Translations under genes and position numbers: made by a program
From: Candidatus Manganitrophaceae bacterium
Lineage (GTDB): Bacteria > Nitrospirota > Nitrospiria > SBBL01 > Manganitrophaceae
Assembly: GCA_004297235.1 (NCBI GenBank)
Contig: SCUR01000146.1
Span: 1 to 20,044 of the forward strand
DNA: 20,044 nucleotides
Reading direction: 5' to 3'
Notes under the pieces: model-generated
Told to the model about the DNA's origin: nothing
The model's database searches: none
What the model saw: the letters and a program-made list of their open reading frames with translations, nothing else
Shown: piece by piece, positions 1 to 6,747 of the stretch
Layout of the letters: every line of letters starts with the position of its first letter
How positions within the stretch are numbered: the first letter of the stretch is position 1

Positions 1-273
1 TTGTATCGCGACAGCCGCGCGCATGTCACGCTCAGCTCGGAAGACATTAAGTATATGGGGGACGATGATCTCCAGATCGTCATCGCCCTCAATGAGAACA
101 AGCGGTCGCGGTCGAGGCTTTTCCAATTCGATCACACCGTTTCGGGCTCCCTCGATAAATATCAATTTAAGATTGCGGCCTATTATTTCGAAAACGGCCG
201 CAAGAATGGGAACAGTCGTCCCAGGCTGGCGGAAATATGGGGCCCCCTTTCCACAAGAATAGAGCGAGGATAA
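1..273 (+). CDS. 3' end of an unrecognised protein (partial)
   Basis: An open frame enters from the left edge and ends at TAA 271-273, leaving about 90 residues. I do not recognise the family. The visible part is soluble, charged and has beta-like stretches (DDDLQIVIALNE, then DKYQFKIAAYYFE), with no membrane segment and no cysteine. The TTG at position 1 is probably an internal codon, since nothing upstream is visible to support a start. The stop abuts the ATG of the next gene (TAA then ATG), the usual spacing of co-transcribed, translationally coupled genes, so it probably shares an operon with the lipoprotein that follows. The frame is open to the edge and precedes a real gene, but coding status rests on this alone. 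Confidence 0.5.
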   Translation: MYRDSRAHVTLSSEDIKYMGDDDLQIVIALNENKRSRSRLFQFDHTVSGSLDKYQFKIAAYYFENGRKNGNSRPRLAEIWGPLSTRIERG

Positions 274-894
274 ATGAATTTTCGACCGAAACATTCTCTT
301 CTAAAGAAACGGATCCTTCTCTTTATCAGCGGTCTTTTGCTTTTCGGATGTGTCGGCATCGACGACCTCTCGCGGGAAGACTATCGCAGGGGGGTGCTCT
401 ATACCAATAACCTTTCGACGGAGACGATCGCCGTCATGCCGATGATCGGGCGCGGGGCAAACCGCGATTATGCGAAGACGGCCGAGGCGATTTTCTATAA
501 GGCCCTCACCGAAATGCGGCAGCAGACCCATTTGATCTCTCCCGAGGAGGGGCGCGCCAGAATCGAAGCGAGCAACCTGGGCCCGCTGCTTGAGAATCTG
601 AGGGAAGAGACATCCTTCAAAAGGGTGGCCGAGGAGCGCAGCGTCGCCGAGCTGAAAAAAATATTGGGGACGCGCTTTCTCCTCCAGACCGAATTACAGC
701 AGGTCGAGGTCGCCGAGGGGGCGACGCAGGTCCGCATTCAGGGCCGGCTGTGGGATATCGAGATGGGCGACATCATCTGGGAGGGGACCGGAGAGTCGAG
801 AGGCTATCTCTTCCTGTTCTTCCCGCGCATTCCGGCCAGCTTTGAGAAGGCGGCGGAGGTCGCGAGCCGAGGGCTGATCAAGAGATTGCCATAG
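274..894 (+). CDS. Putative lipoprotein, function unknown
   Basis: This encodes 206 residues with a lipoprotein signal: a basic n-region (residues 4-13, rich in K and R), a hydrophobic core (14-24) and the lipobox L23-F24-G25-C26, so Cys26 is the predicted lipidated residue. The mature part begins IAVMPMIGRG after a short linker, then an alternating helix/strand pattern and a late hydrophobic YLFLFFPRIP stretch. The arrangement resembles small envelope lipoproteins with a TolB-N/CsgG/LpoB-like alpha-beta fold (strand 'IAVMP', helix, 'LGTRFLLQTEL' strand), but this is a fold-level resemblance only. The start is ATG 274, directly after the upstream stop, with a GAGCGAGGA Shine-Dalgarno-like stretch inside the upstream gene. 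Function unknown. Confidence 0.8.
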   Translation: MNFRPKHSLLKKRILLFISGLLLFGCVGIDDLSREDYRRGVLYTNNLSTETIAVMPMIGRGANRDYAKTAEAIFYKALTEMRQQTHLISPEEGRARIEASNLGPLLENLREETSFKRVAEERSVAELKKILGTRFLLQTELQQVEVAEGATQVRIQGRLWDIEMGDIIWEGTGESRGYLFLFFPRIPASFEKAAEVASRGLIKRLP

Positions 895-938
895 GCGAAA
901 AACTTGAATCAGAAATTTAGAAAGCGAGGGGGTCAGAA

Positions 939-1424
939 ATGAATATCCCACTGAAGGTGCATGCGGTGGTTTCCGATCCGAATACGGAGGCCCAGATCGT
1001 CATATTAAAGGATGAACAGAATGTCGAGCTTCTTCCGATCTGGGTGGGGGTGACCGAAGGGAACGCCATCCGGTTTGCGCTGGAGGGAATCGTTCCGCAG
1101 CGACCGCTGACGCACGATCTTTTGAGAGACTTGTTGAACCATTTGAGCGTTCAGATGGAGAAGATCGTCATTCATGATTTGAACAACAACACCTATTTTG
1201 CAACCCTTTATCTGACGCATCGCCGTGCGCCAGAGCCGGAGGGACCCGGAGGGCCGGTCGAATTCACGATCGATGCCCGGCCGAGCGACGCGATTGCCCT
1301 CGCCCTGCGCGCCGGGGTTCCGATCTATGTCACCGAAGAGGTCCTGCGTAAGAAGTCTTCTGAAAATCTGGACGAGTGGCTGGAACGGCTCAAGCCGAAG
1401 GATTTCGGCTCCTACAACGCCTGA
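939..1424 (+). CDS. Bifunctional nuclease (DUF151) family protein
   Basis: This 161-residue protein matches the DUF151/BFN family throughout: an N-terminal strand with IVILKDEQN, then LPIWVGVTEGNAI, the RPLTHDLL helix, and the diagnostic FTIDARPSDAIALALR segment, followed by the PIYVTEEVL end typical of bacterial members. Plant and thermophile homologues have been reported with nuclease activity; in most bacteria the role is unproven, and RNA or DNA cleavage here is family inference. There is no signal peptide, so it is cytoplasmic. ATG 939 is preceded by GAGGGGGT about 6 nt upstream. It lies 44 nt after the lipoprotein and is probably the last gene of that transcript, since rplM has its own promoter-like element. 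Confidence 0.9.
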   Translation: MNIPLKVHAVVSDPNTEAQIVILKDEQNVELLPIWVGVTEGNAIRFALEGIVPQRPLTHDLLRDLLNHLSVQMEKIVIHDLNNNTYFATLYLTHRRAPEPEGPGGPVEFTIDARPSDAIALALRAGVPIYVTEEVLRKKSSENLDEWLERLKPKDFGSYNA

Positions 1425-1496
1425 TTTTCCCTTTCCTAAAAGGGGGGCCGACCCCACGAGCCGCCCCTCATCATCATCGCGTTATCATCTTTCCCC

Positions 1497-1523
1497 TTGA
1501 CAAAAGGCCCGTCCTTGTATAAA
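1497..1523 (+). promoter_or_regulatory. Candidate sigma-70 promoter for rplM-rpsI
   Basis: A consensus -35 TTGACA (1497-1502) is followed after 15 nt by TATAAA (1518-1523), in an AT-rich run just upstream of rplM. The spacing is shorter than the usual 17; a 17-nt register gives TAAAAA (1520-1525). Either way the start point would lie near 1530, leaving a leader of about 30 nt. Confidence 0.55.
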
Positions 1524-1560
1524 AATACACTACTTTAAAGCGTTTAAATGAAGGATGAGG

Positions 1561-2007
1561 ATGAAAACAACGGCAATTAAAGAAGCGGATGTTCAGAAGA
1601 AGTGGTTCGTCGTTGATGCGGACGGCAAGGTTTTGGGGCGGATGGCGGCTCAGGTCGCGGCGATGCTTCGCGGAAAACACAAGGCGGTCTTCACCCCCAA
1701 CCAAGACCTGGGAGATCATGTCGTTGTCGTCAACGCGGCGAAGGTGGTTCTGACTGCGGGCAAAGCGGTCAAAAAGAAATACTACCACCACAGCGGTTAC
1801 ATGAGAGGGGGGCTGAAGGAGACGACGGCCGAGAAGCTCTTGCGCGAAAAGCCCGAACGGCTCGTCACCTATGCGATCGCCGGGATGCTCCCGAAGACCA
1901 AGCTGGGGAAAGCGATGGCGAAGAAATTGAAAGTGTACGCCGGTCCCGAGCATCCGCATCAGGCGCAGCAACCACAAGTGTTCGAAGTAAAAGAAAGGGG
2001 TTCATGA
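1561..2007 (+). CDS. rplM: 50S ribosomal protein L13
   Basis: A 148-residue large-subunit protein that binds 23S rRNA early in assembly. The sequence follows the L13 pattern from end to end: KKWFVVDADGKVLGR near the N-terminus, MLRGKHKAVFTP, the GDHVVVVNA strand, YYHHSGYMRGG, AIAGMLPKTKLG and the hallmark VYAGPEHPHQAQ close to the C-terminus. I chose ATG 1561 (MKTT, as in most L13) over the in-frame ATG 1555, because AAGGA at 1551-1555 then sits 5 nt upstream rather than overlapping the start. It overlaps rpsI (ATGA at 2004-2007 if the upstream rpsI start is used), the usual rplM-rpsI pairing. Confidence 0.97.
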   Translation: MKTTAIKEADVQKKWFVVDADGKVLGRMAAQVAAMLRGKHKAVFTPNQDLGDHVVVVNAAKVVLTAGKAVKKKYYHHSGYMRGGLKETTAEKLLREKPERLVTYAIAGMLPKTKLGKAMAKKLKVYAGPEHPHQAQQPQVFEVKERGS

Positions 2008-2009
2008 TC

Positions 2010-2402
2010 ATGGCGGCGACGCGTTATTCTGCGACAGGGAAAAGAAAGAACGCCACGGCACGGGTTTGGCTGGAGCCGGGAGAGGGGAAGATTACCGTCA
2101 ACGGAAGACCGTCGGACGAGTACTTCCCGCGGCAAGCCTGGAAATACTTACTGATCCAGCCTTTCCAATTGACCGAAACGGTCGGACGATACAATGCCGT
2201 TGCCCTTGTTCACGGGGGCGGGCTCAGCGGCCAGGCCGGCGCGCTTCGCCACGGCATTTCCAAGGCGCTGTTGGAGGCGGTTCCTCAGTCGCGCACCGCT
2301 TTAAAGAAAGAGGGGCTCCTTACCCGCGATCCGAGGGTCAAAGAGCGTAAGAAGTATGGACAGAAGGGGGCCCGGAAGCGGTTCCAATACTCCAAGCGGT
2401 AA
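2010..2402 (+). CDS. rpsI: 30S ribosomal protein S9
   Basis: A 130-residue small-subunit protein whose basic C-terminal tail reaches the P-site tRNA. Visible family features are the N-terminal YSATGKRKNATARV, the ITVNGRP strand, GGGLSGQAGALRHGI, and the terminal RDPRVKERKKYGQKGARKR tail ending in Lys-Arg. Two starts are possible: ATG 2004 (overlapping the rplM stop as ATGA) and ATG 2010. I prefer 2010 because it gives the common MAATRYSATGKRK beginning and a better distance from the GAAAGGGG stretch at 1993-2000; the difference is only two residues. A strong terminator follows 29 nt after the stop. Confidence 0.97.
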   Translation: MAATRYSATGKRKNATARVWLEPGEGKITVNGRPSDEYFPRQAWKYLLIQPFQLTETVGRYNAVALVHGGGLSGQAGALRHGISKALLEAVPQSRTALKKEGLLTRDPRVKERKKYGQKGARKRFQYSKR

Positions 2403-2431
2403 AGGTTCTTTTCACCTCGTATTTTTTGATG

Positions 2432-2461
2432 GGGAAGGTCGAAAGACCTTCCCTTTTTTTT
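2432..2461 (+). terminator. Rho-independent terminator of rplM-rpsI
   Basis: A perfect 9-bp stem, GGGAAGGTC (2432-2440) with GACCTTCCC (2445-2453), is closed by a GAAA tetraloop and followed by eight T residues (2454-2461). This isolates the ribosomal-protein operon from argC. Confidence 0.94.
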
Positions 2462-2539
2462 AGGCGCTGTCGGGAGAATCCGCGATCGCGCGATCGACTC
2501 TGTTCTAGAGAGAAGTTGATCAGAAAGGTTCCGAGAGAG

Positions 2540-3577
2540 ATGACCCTCAAAGTCGCCATCGCCGGCGCGACCGGCTATACGGGCGGAGAATTGCTCCGGC
2601 TTCTCTTCCTGCACCCCAATGTCGAAGTGGTGAGTGTAACCTCGGAGCAGTCGGCCGGAGAACCGCTTATCAAGCGCCTTCCCTCTTTGAAGGGGTACTA
2701 CAACCTCAAACTGGAGCAGTTTGATCCAAAGAAGATCGCCGAGAAGGCCGATCTGGTTTTCCTCTGCCTCTCCCATACCAAAGCGATGGAGCCGGTGCGC
2801 CAACTCCTCGACCTCGGCAAAAAGGTCATCGACCTCTCGGCCGATTATCGGCTTCGATCGGCCTCTCTCTATGAGAGCTGGTATCAATCTCCCCACACGC
2901 ATCCCGAATTACTAAAAGAAGGGGTCTACGGTCTCACCGAGGTCTACCGCGATGAGATCGCCCGAAGCAATTTTATTGCAAACCCCGGCTGCTATCCGAC
3001 CGGGGCGCTTCTGCTCCTCTCCCCTTTCCTGAAGGCGGGGTGCATCGATGCAAGCCGCGAGATCATTATCGATTCGAAGTCGGGGATCTCCGGCGCGGGA
3101 CGCGCCCCCTCTGCAAAGACCCATTTCACCGAGGTCAATGAGGGAATGGTCGCGTACAACATCGGCGTTCACCGCCATCTCCCTGAGATCGAGCAAGAGA
3201 TCCGGCGGATCGGCGGGAAGAAGAGGAGCGTTCTTTTTACCCCTTACCTCCTTCCGGTCAATCGGGGTATTCTGACGACGATTTATCTTCCGCTGAATGG
3301 AAAGTTCACTCAGAAAAAGCTCGAGTCGGTTTTGGACGTCTATCGGGGGGAGCCCTTTATTCGGCGGGCCGACGGCGCGCCGAACCTGGCGCATATTCGG
3401 GGATCGAACTTTTGCGATCTCGCCGTCTTCGCGACTCCCGGAGGGCGGACGGCGATCCTCATGTCGGCAATCGATAATCTGGTGAAAGGGGCCGCGGGCC
3501 AGGCGATTCAAAATATGAATGTGATGATGGGATGGGACGATCGGCTCGGTCTGATCTCCCCGGGGCTATTCCCTTAA
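2540..3577 (+). CDS. argC: N-acetyl-gamma-glutamyl-phosphate reductase
   Basis: This cytoplasmic enzyme makes N-acetylglutamate semialdehyde from N-acetylglutamyl phosphate with NADPH, the third step of arginine synthesis. At 345 residues it has the normal family length. The Rossmann glycine motif G9-x-T-G12-x-x-G15 follows the first strand. The catalytic cysteine is C151 in NPGCYPT, and the conserved histidine pair lies in HRHLPEI (H211/H213). SKSGISGAGR (about 179-188) is another family signature. ATG 2540 (MTLKVAIAGATG) is chosen although the frame is open further upstream, because the extra residues there would be encoded across the rpsI terminator. Spacing and strand suggest co-transcription with argJ, 44 nt downstream. 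Confidence 0.97.
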   Translation: MTLKVAIAGATGYTGGELLRLLFLHPNVEVVSVTSEQSAGEPLIKRLPSLKGYYNLKLEQFDPKKIAEKADLVFLCLSHTKAMEPVRQLLDLGKKVIDLSADYRLRSASLYESWYQSPHTHPELLKEGVYGLTEVYRDEIARSNFIANPGCYPTGALLLLSPFLKAGCIDASREIIIDSKSGISGAGRAPSAKTHFTEVNEGMVAYNIGVHRHLPEIEQEIRRIGGKKRSVLFTPYLLPVNRGILTTIYLPLNGKFTQKKLESVLDVYRGEPFIRRADGAPNLAHIRGSNFCDLAVFATPGGRTAILMSAIDNLVKGAAGQAIQNMNVMMGWDDRLGLISPGLFP

Positions 3578-3621
3578 GAAAGCGTAAAGCCCTTTCACCC
3601 TTTTTTAATTTGGATAAAATA

Positions 3622-4824
3622 ATGGAACGGATCGAAGGAGGCATCACCGCCGTCGAAGGTTTTTCGGCGGCCGGCACTTTTGCGGGCGTCAAGAAAGTCG
3701 AAAAGGCCGATCTCGCGCTCATTTTCTCCGAAACCGTCTGCAACGTGGCGGGTGTCTTCACGAAGAATCGATTTCCGGCGCCCCCGCTTCTGCTCGATCG
3801 GAAACACCTTCGAAAGAGAAAAGGCCAAGCGATTCTGGCAAACAGCGGCAATGCCAATGCCTTCACCGGAGAGCGGGGATACCGGGACGCCGAGGCGATG
3901 GCGGCGGCGGCGGCGCGCGCATTGTCGGTTCCGGTGGAGTCGGTCTATGTGGCCTCGACGGGAGTCATCGGAGAGTTCCTGCCGATCGAGAAGATCACCG
4001 GCGCGGTCCCGCGGTTGGTCTCGCAGCTTTCGCACGGCGGCGGCCGCGCCGCGGCGGAAGCGATTATGACGACCGATACATTTTCGAAGGAAATCGCCCT
4101 CGCCGGAGAGGTCGGACGACAGGAGGTGAAGATCGGGGGAATCGCCAAAGGGTCGGGGATGATCCATCCGAACATGGCGACAATGCTTGCCTTCCTGGCG
4201 ACCGATGCGGCGATTCAACCACATCTCCTCCAGGAGGCGCTGCGGCAGGCGGCCGATCGCTCCTTCAACCGGATCACCGTCGACGGCGATACCAGCACCA
4301 ATGATATGGTTCTCTGTTTCGCCAACGGGCGGCGCGGAAGAGAGATCCGGTCCAAGGGGAGGGCCTACAACCAGTTCGTCTCTCTCTTGGAGGGGGCCTG
4401 CCTCTCGCTCGCCAAGATGATCGTGCGGGACGGGGAGGGGGCGACGAAGCTGGTCGAGATTACCGTCACCGGAGCGCGAAGCGATTCGGCGGCCCGGCGA
4501 ATCGCGGAATCGATTGCCCGTTCCAATTTGGTCAAGACGGCCTTCTTCGGGCAAGATGCCAATTGGGGTCGGATCGTCGCGGCCATCGGGAATGCGGGGG
4601 TGCCGGTTGAGCCGGAGCAGATCAATCTCTCGTTTGGTCCGGTCGCGCTCCTTCGGAAAGGGGTGTACCAGGGGAAAGAGGCCGAAGCGAAGGTGGCGGA
4701 GCTTCTGAAGCAGCGTGAGGTTGAGCTAGGGGTTCATCTCCATTCTGGAAAGGGCCACGCCGCCTTCTGGACCTCGGATTTGAGCTTCGACTACGTCAAA
4801 ATCAATGCCGCGTACCGATCGTAG
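3622..4824 (+). CDS. argJ: Glutamate N-acetyltransferase / amino-acid acetyltransferase
   Basis: ArgJ transfers the acetyl group from N-acetylornithine to glutamate and regenerates N-acetylglutamate, making arginine synthesis cyclic; some homologues also use acetyl-CoA, and the sequence alone does not tell which type this is. The protein has 400 residues. The autocleavage site is clear: HPNMATMLAF places the nucleophilic threonine at T187 after A186, so alpha and beta chains are expected. The oxyanion-hole ASTGVIG motif is at about 111-117, NSGNANAFTGERG at 74-86, and DGDTSTND lies in the beta chain. ATG 3622 begins MERIEGGITAVEGF, as in other ArgJ proteins; an ATG at 3532 in the same frame overlaps argC and is judged too far upstream. 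A weak GGA lies 7 nt before the start. Confidence 0.97.
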   Translation: MERIEGGITAVEGFSAAGTFAGVKKVEKADLALIFSETVCNVAGVFTKNRFPAPPLLLDRKHLRKRKGQAILANSGNANAFTGERGYRDAEAMAAAAARALSVPVESVYVASTGVIGEFLPIEKITGAVPRLVSQLSHGGGRAAAEAIMTTDTFSKEIALAGEVGRQEVKIGGIAKGSGMIHPNMATMLAFLATDAAIQPHLLQEALRQAADRSFNRITVDGDTSTNDMVLCFANGRRGREIRSKGRAYNQFVSLLEGACLSLAKMIVRDGEGATKLVEITVTGARSDSAARRIAESIARSNLVKTAFFGQDANWGRIVAAIGNAGVPVEPEQINLSFGPVALLRKGVYQGKEAEAKVAELLKQREVELGVHLHSGKGHAAFWTSDLSFDYVKINAAYRS

Positions 4825-4844
4825 AGGGGGGGCGCCTCCTTTTT
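4825..4844 (+). terminator. Possible weak terminator after argJ
   Basis: AGGGGG (4825-4830) can pair with CCTCCT (4835-4840), with one G-U pair and a GGCG loop, followed by a short T run to 4844. The stem begins immediately after the argJ stop. The structure is modest, so termination may be incomplete. Confidence 0.45.
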
Positions 4845-4935
4845 CCTATTGCAAATTTAGCTCTAATTGTGTTAATTTTTAAAATCTCGTCATTTGAAAT
4901 TCCTATGATCGAGATCGTGTAACACCTTCAACATT

Positions 4936-4962
4936 GAAGATTCCCCGCAGGGGGGAATCTTC
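4936..4962 (+). repeat. 11-bp perfect inverted repeat upstream of rpsB promoter
   Basis: GAAGATTCCCC (4936-4946) is perfectly complementary to GGGGAATCTTC (4952-4962), with a 5-nt centre. There is no T tract, so it is not a standard terminator. It abuts or overlaps the candidate -35 of rpsB and could be an operator, or an RNA hairpin on a transcript reading through from argJ. Confidence 0.6.
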
Positions 4963-4989
4963 GACCCGAAGAGAGAAAAACTCTATATT
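4961..4989 (+). promoter_or_regulatory. Candidate promoter for the rpsB-tsf operon
   Basis: TCGACC (4961-4966, four of six to TTGACA) is 17 nt from TATATT (4984-4989) in a short AT-rich patch, the best -10-like patch in this gap. Predicted transcription would start near 4995, exactly at the first arm of the leader hairpins. Confidence 0.4.
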
Positions 4990-4994
4990 ATATA

Positions 4995-5193
4995 GGCGCG
5001 TTGAACCCCCACAACAAACGGTGGGGAGTATCACGCGCCATGCGTGTTCAACACAAAATTCACACGCTCCCCGCGGGGGCCCGGTCCCCGACCGAGACGG
5101 CATGACCGAAGGTCGGGTTGCCCTTTGTCTTTGACCAAGGAAACAGGCGCATTAAAGCGGGAGCGGAGGCCGAGACCAAACAAGGAGAAACCA
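4995..5193 (+). other. Structured 5' leader of rpsB (candidate cis-regulatory RNA)
   Basis: About 200 nt without a convincing gene but with several nested pairings. The outer stem is GGCGCG (4995-5000) with CGCGCC (5034-5039). Inside it CCCCAC (5007-5012) pairs with GTGGGG (5021-5026) around an 8-nt loop. Next come GCGTGT (5042-5047) with ACACGC (5062-5067), the self-complementary CCCCGCGGGG, and CCGACC (5088-5093) with GGTCGG (5111-5116). An alternative pairing, GTTGAAC (5000-5006) with GTTCAAC (5046-5052), would disrupt the first two stems, which suggests a possible switch. S2 operons are often autoregulated at the leader; that this is the case here is inference. The reading frame open into rpsB from 5044 is not considered part of the gene. 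Earlier in the same gap, 4845-4935 is AT-rich and shows nothing else. Confidence 0.5.
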
Positions 5194-5979
5194 ATGATTG
5201 AAATGAGAGAATTGCTTGAAGCGGGTGTCCATTTCGGACACCAAACCAATCGCTGGAATCCGAAGATGGCCAAGTACATCTTCGGAGAGCGGAACGATAT
5301 CTATATCATCGACCTTCAGAAGACCGTTCAAAAGTTCGGGCAGGCGACCGATTTTGTCCGGGACCTCGTGGCGCACGGAGAAAACATTCTCTTCGTCGGA
5401 ACGAAGCGTCAGGCGCAGGATATCGTAGAGGCCGAGACGAAACGGTGCGGCATGTTTTATGTGAATCATCGGTGGCTGGGGGGAATGCTCACCAATTTCG
5501 CCACCATCCGGAAGAGCATCGAAAAGTTAAAAAAACTGGAAGCGTCCCGGGAAGACGGCACTTATGAGCGACTGCCCAAGAAAGAGGTCATCCAGCTTGA
5601 AAAGGAGCGGGAGCACCTCGAGTGGAACCTGGGCGGCATCAAAGAGATGCGGAATCTGCCGGGGGCGATTTTTGTGATCGATACGATGAAGGAGCGGACC
5701 GCCGTTCTGGAGGCCAATCGGCTTGGAATTCCGGTGATCGCGATCGTCGATACCAATTGTGATCCGGATGAGATCGATTATGTCATCCCGGGTAACGATG
5801 ATGCGATCCGGGCCATCCGTCTGATTACCAGCCGTATCGCCGATGCAGCCCTGGAAGGGCGGCGCATCCGAGAGAAGACCCAGGCGGAGCGGCCGGCCCC
5901 TGCCTCCGCGCAGGAAGCGAAACCGGAGCCGGTCATGGCGACGGCGGCCGAAGGGGAAAAGGAAGCGGCCGCTTCCTAA
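5194..5979 (+). CDS. rpsB: 30S ribosomal protein S2
   Basis: A 261-residue small-subunit protein that joins late in assembly and helps dock S1. Family signatures are present in order: MRELLEAGVHFGHQTNRWNPKM at the N-terminus, the YIFGERNDIYIIDLQKT segment, FVGTKRQAQDIV, HRWLGGMLTNF, GAIFVIDTMKE and GIPVIAIVDTNCDPD. The C-terminal tail (about 230-261) is low-complexity, rich in Ala, Pro and Glu, which is common. ATG 5194 has AAGGAG (5182-5187) 6 nt upstream; the frame is open back to 5044, but those residues do not look like S2 and lie in the structured leader. First gene of rpsB-tsf-pyrH-frr. Confidence 0.97.
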   Translation: MIEMRELLEAGVHFGHQTNRWNPKMAKYIFGERNDIYIIDLQKTVQKFGQATDFVRDLVAHGENILFVGTKRQAQDIVEAETKRCGMFYVNHRWLGGMLTNFATIRKSIEKLKKLEASREDGTYERLPKKEVIQLEKEREHLEWNLGGIKEMRNLPGAIFVIDTMKERTAVLEANRLGIPVIAIVDTNCDPDEIDYVIPGNDDAIRAIRLITSRIADAALEGRRIREKTQAERPAPASAQEAKPEPVMATAAEGEKEAAAS

Positions 5980-6036
5980 GAAAGCGTGGACGGTAGGCTC
6001 TGAACGTTGCGAAGACCTATTTAGAAAGGAAACGGA

Positions 6037-6642
6037 ATGTCGGCAGTGGATACGATTAAGGAGTTACGCGAAAAAACAGGCGCCGGGATTATGGATTGCA
6101 AAACGGCCCTGGCGCAGTCGCAGGGGGATCTCTCCAAGGCGATCGACTATCTTCGGCAGAAAGGCCTGGCGACCGCCGCCAAGAAGGCGGGGCGAGAGAC
6201 GCGCGAAGGGATCATCGGCTCGTATATTCATTTCGGCGGGAAGATCGGCGTTTTGGTGGAGGTGAATTGCGAAACCGATTTCGTCGCACGGAACCCTGAG
6301 TTCCAGGAGTTGGTCCGGGATATCGCCATGCAGGTCGCCGGATCCACGCCGCCGCCCCAGTATATTCGACGCGAGGAGGTCCCCGCCGAGATCGCCGAGA
6401 AGGAGCGAAATATATTCATCGCCCAGGCCCGGGAGACAAAAAAGCCGGAGGCGGTGATCGCCAAAATCGCCGAGGGGAAGCTCGAGAAATTCTTTGAAGA
6501 GATCTGTCTCTTGGAACAATCGTTCATCAAAGACCCGCAGATCAAGATCAAAGACCTGATTGCGCAGAAGATTGCCAAGATCGGGGAGAATATCCATGTC
6601 CGCCGATTTACGCGATACCAGCTTGGAGAAGGCGAGGCTTAA
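6037..6642 (+). CDS. tsf: Elongation factor Ts (short form)
   Basis: EF-Ts is the guanine nucleotide exchange factor that releases GDP from EF-Tu. The N-terminal UBA-like module (about 1-50) carries IKELREKTGAGIMDCKTAL, and the exchange motif TDFV is at residues 80-83 in NCETDFVARN, where the Asp81-Phe82 pair reaches the EF-Tu magnesium site. The protein has 201 residues, against about 283 in E. coli: it is the short form known from Thermus and several other phyla, in which one core subdomain is missing. The C-terminal FTRYQLGEG is typical. ATG 6037 has AGAAAGGA 6 nt upstream. It lies 57 nt after rpsB, the normal rpsB-tsf arrangement. Confidence 0.97.
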   Translation: MSAVDTIKELREKTGAGIMDCKTALAQSQGDLSKAIDYLRQKGLATAAKKAGRETREGIIGSYIHFGGKIGVLVEVNCETDFVARNPEFQELVRDIAMQVAGSTPPPQYIRREEVPAEIAEKERNIFIAQARETKKPEAVIAKIAEGKLEKFFEEICLLEQSFIKDPQIKIKDLIAQKIAKIGENIHVRRFTRYQLGEGEA

Positions 6643-6672
6643 CGCGCCTCCTCCGACGCATTTCTTGCCGAA

Positions 6673-6705
6673 CGGACCGATGACCGCCCTTTGTCATTCG
6701 GTCCG
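6673..6705 (+). repeat. Strong hairpin between tsf and pyrH
   Basis: CGGACCGATGAC (6673-6684) pairs with GTCA and TCGGTCCG (6693-6696 and 6698-6705), with a single bulged T at 6697 and an 8-nt loop. The 12-bp stem is GC-rich, but no T tract follows directly. It could slow polymerase, mark an RNA processing site, or protect the rpsB-tsf message. Confidence 0.6.
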
Positions 6706-6747
6706 CCGGCGTTGACGTTTTCCATCCATTAAACAGGATTGCCGCCC

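Noticed and set aside
2482..2489. GCGATCGC octamer (cyanobacterial HIP1 sequence)
   Set aside because: It occurs only as part of a longer local palindrome; nothing else in the window suggests a cyanobacterium.
4936..4962. Terminator for argCJ
   Set aside because: The 11-bp hairpin is perfect but is followed by TCGACCCG, not a T run.
5044..5193. Possible 50-residue N-terminal extension of S2
   Set aside because: The residues are Pro/Arg/Gly-rich, unlike S2, coincide with leader hairpins, and ATG 5194 has an ideal ribosome site and the normal S2 start.
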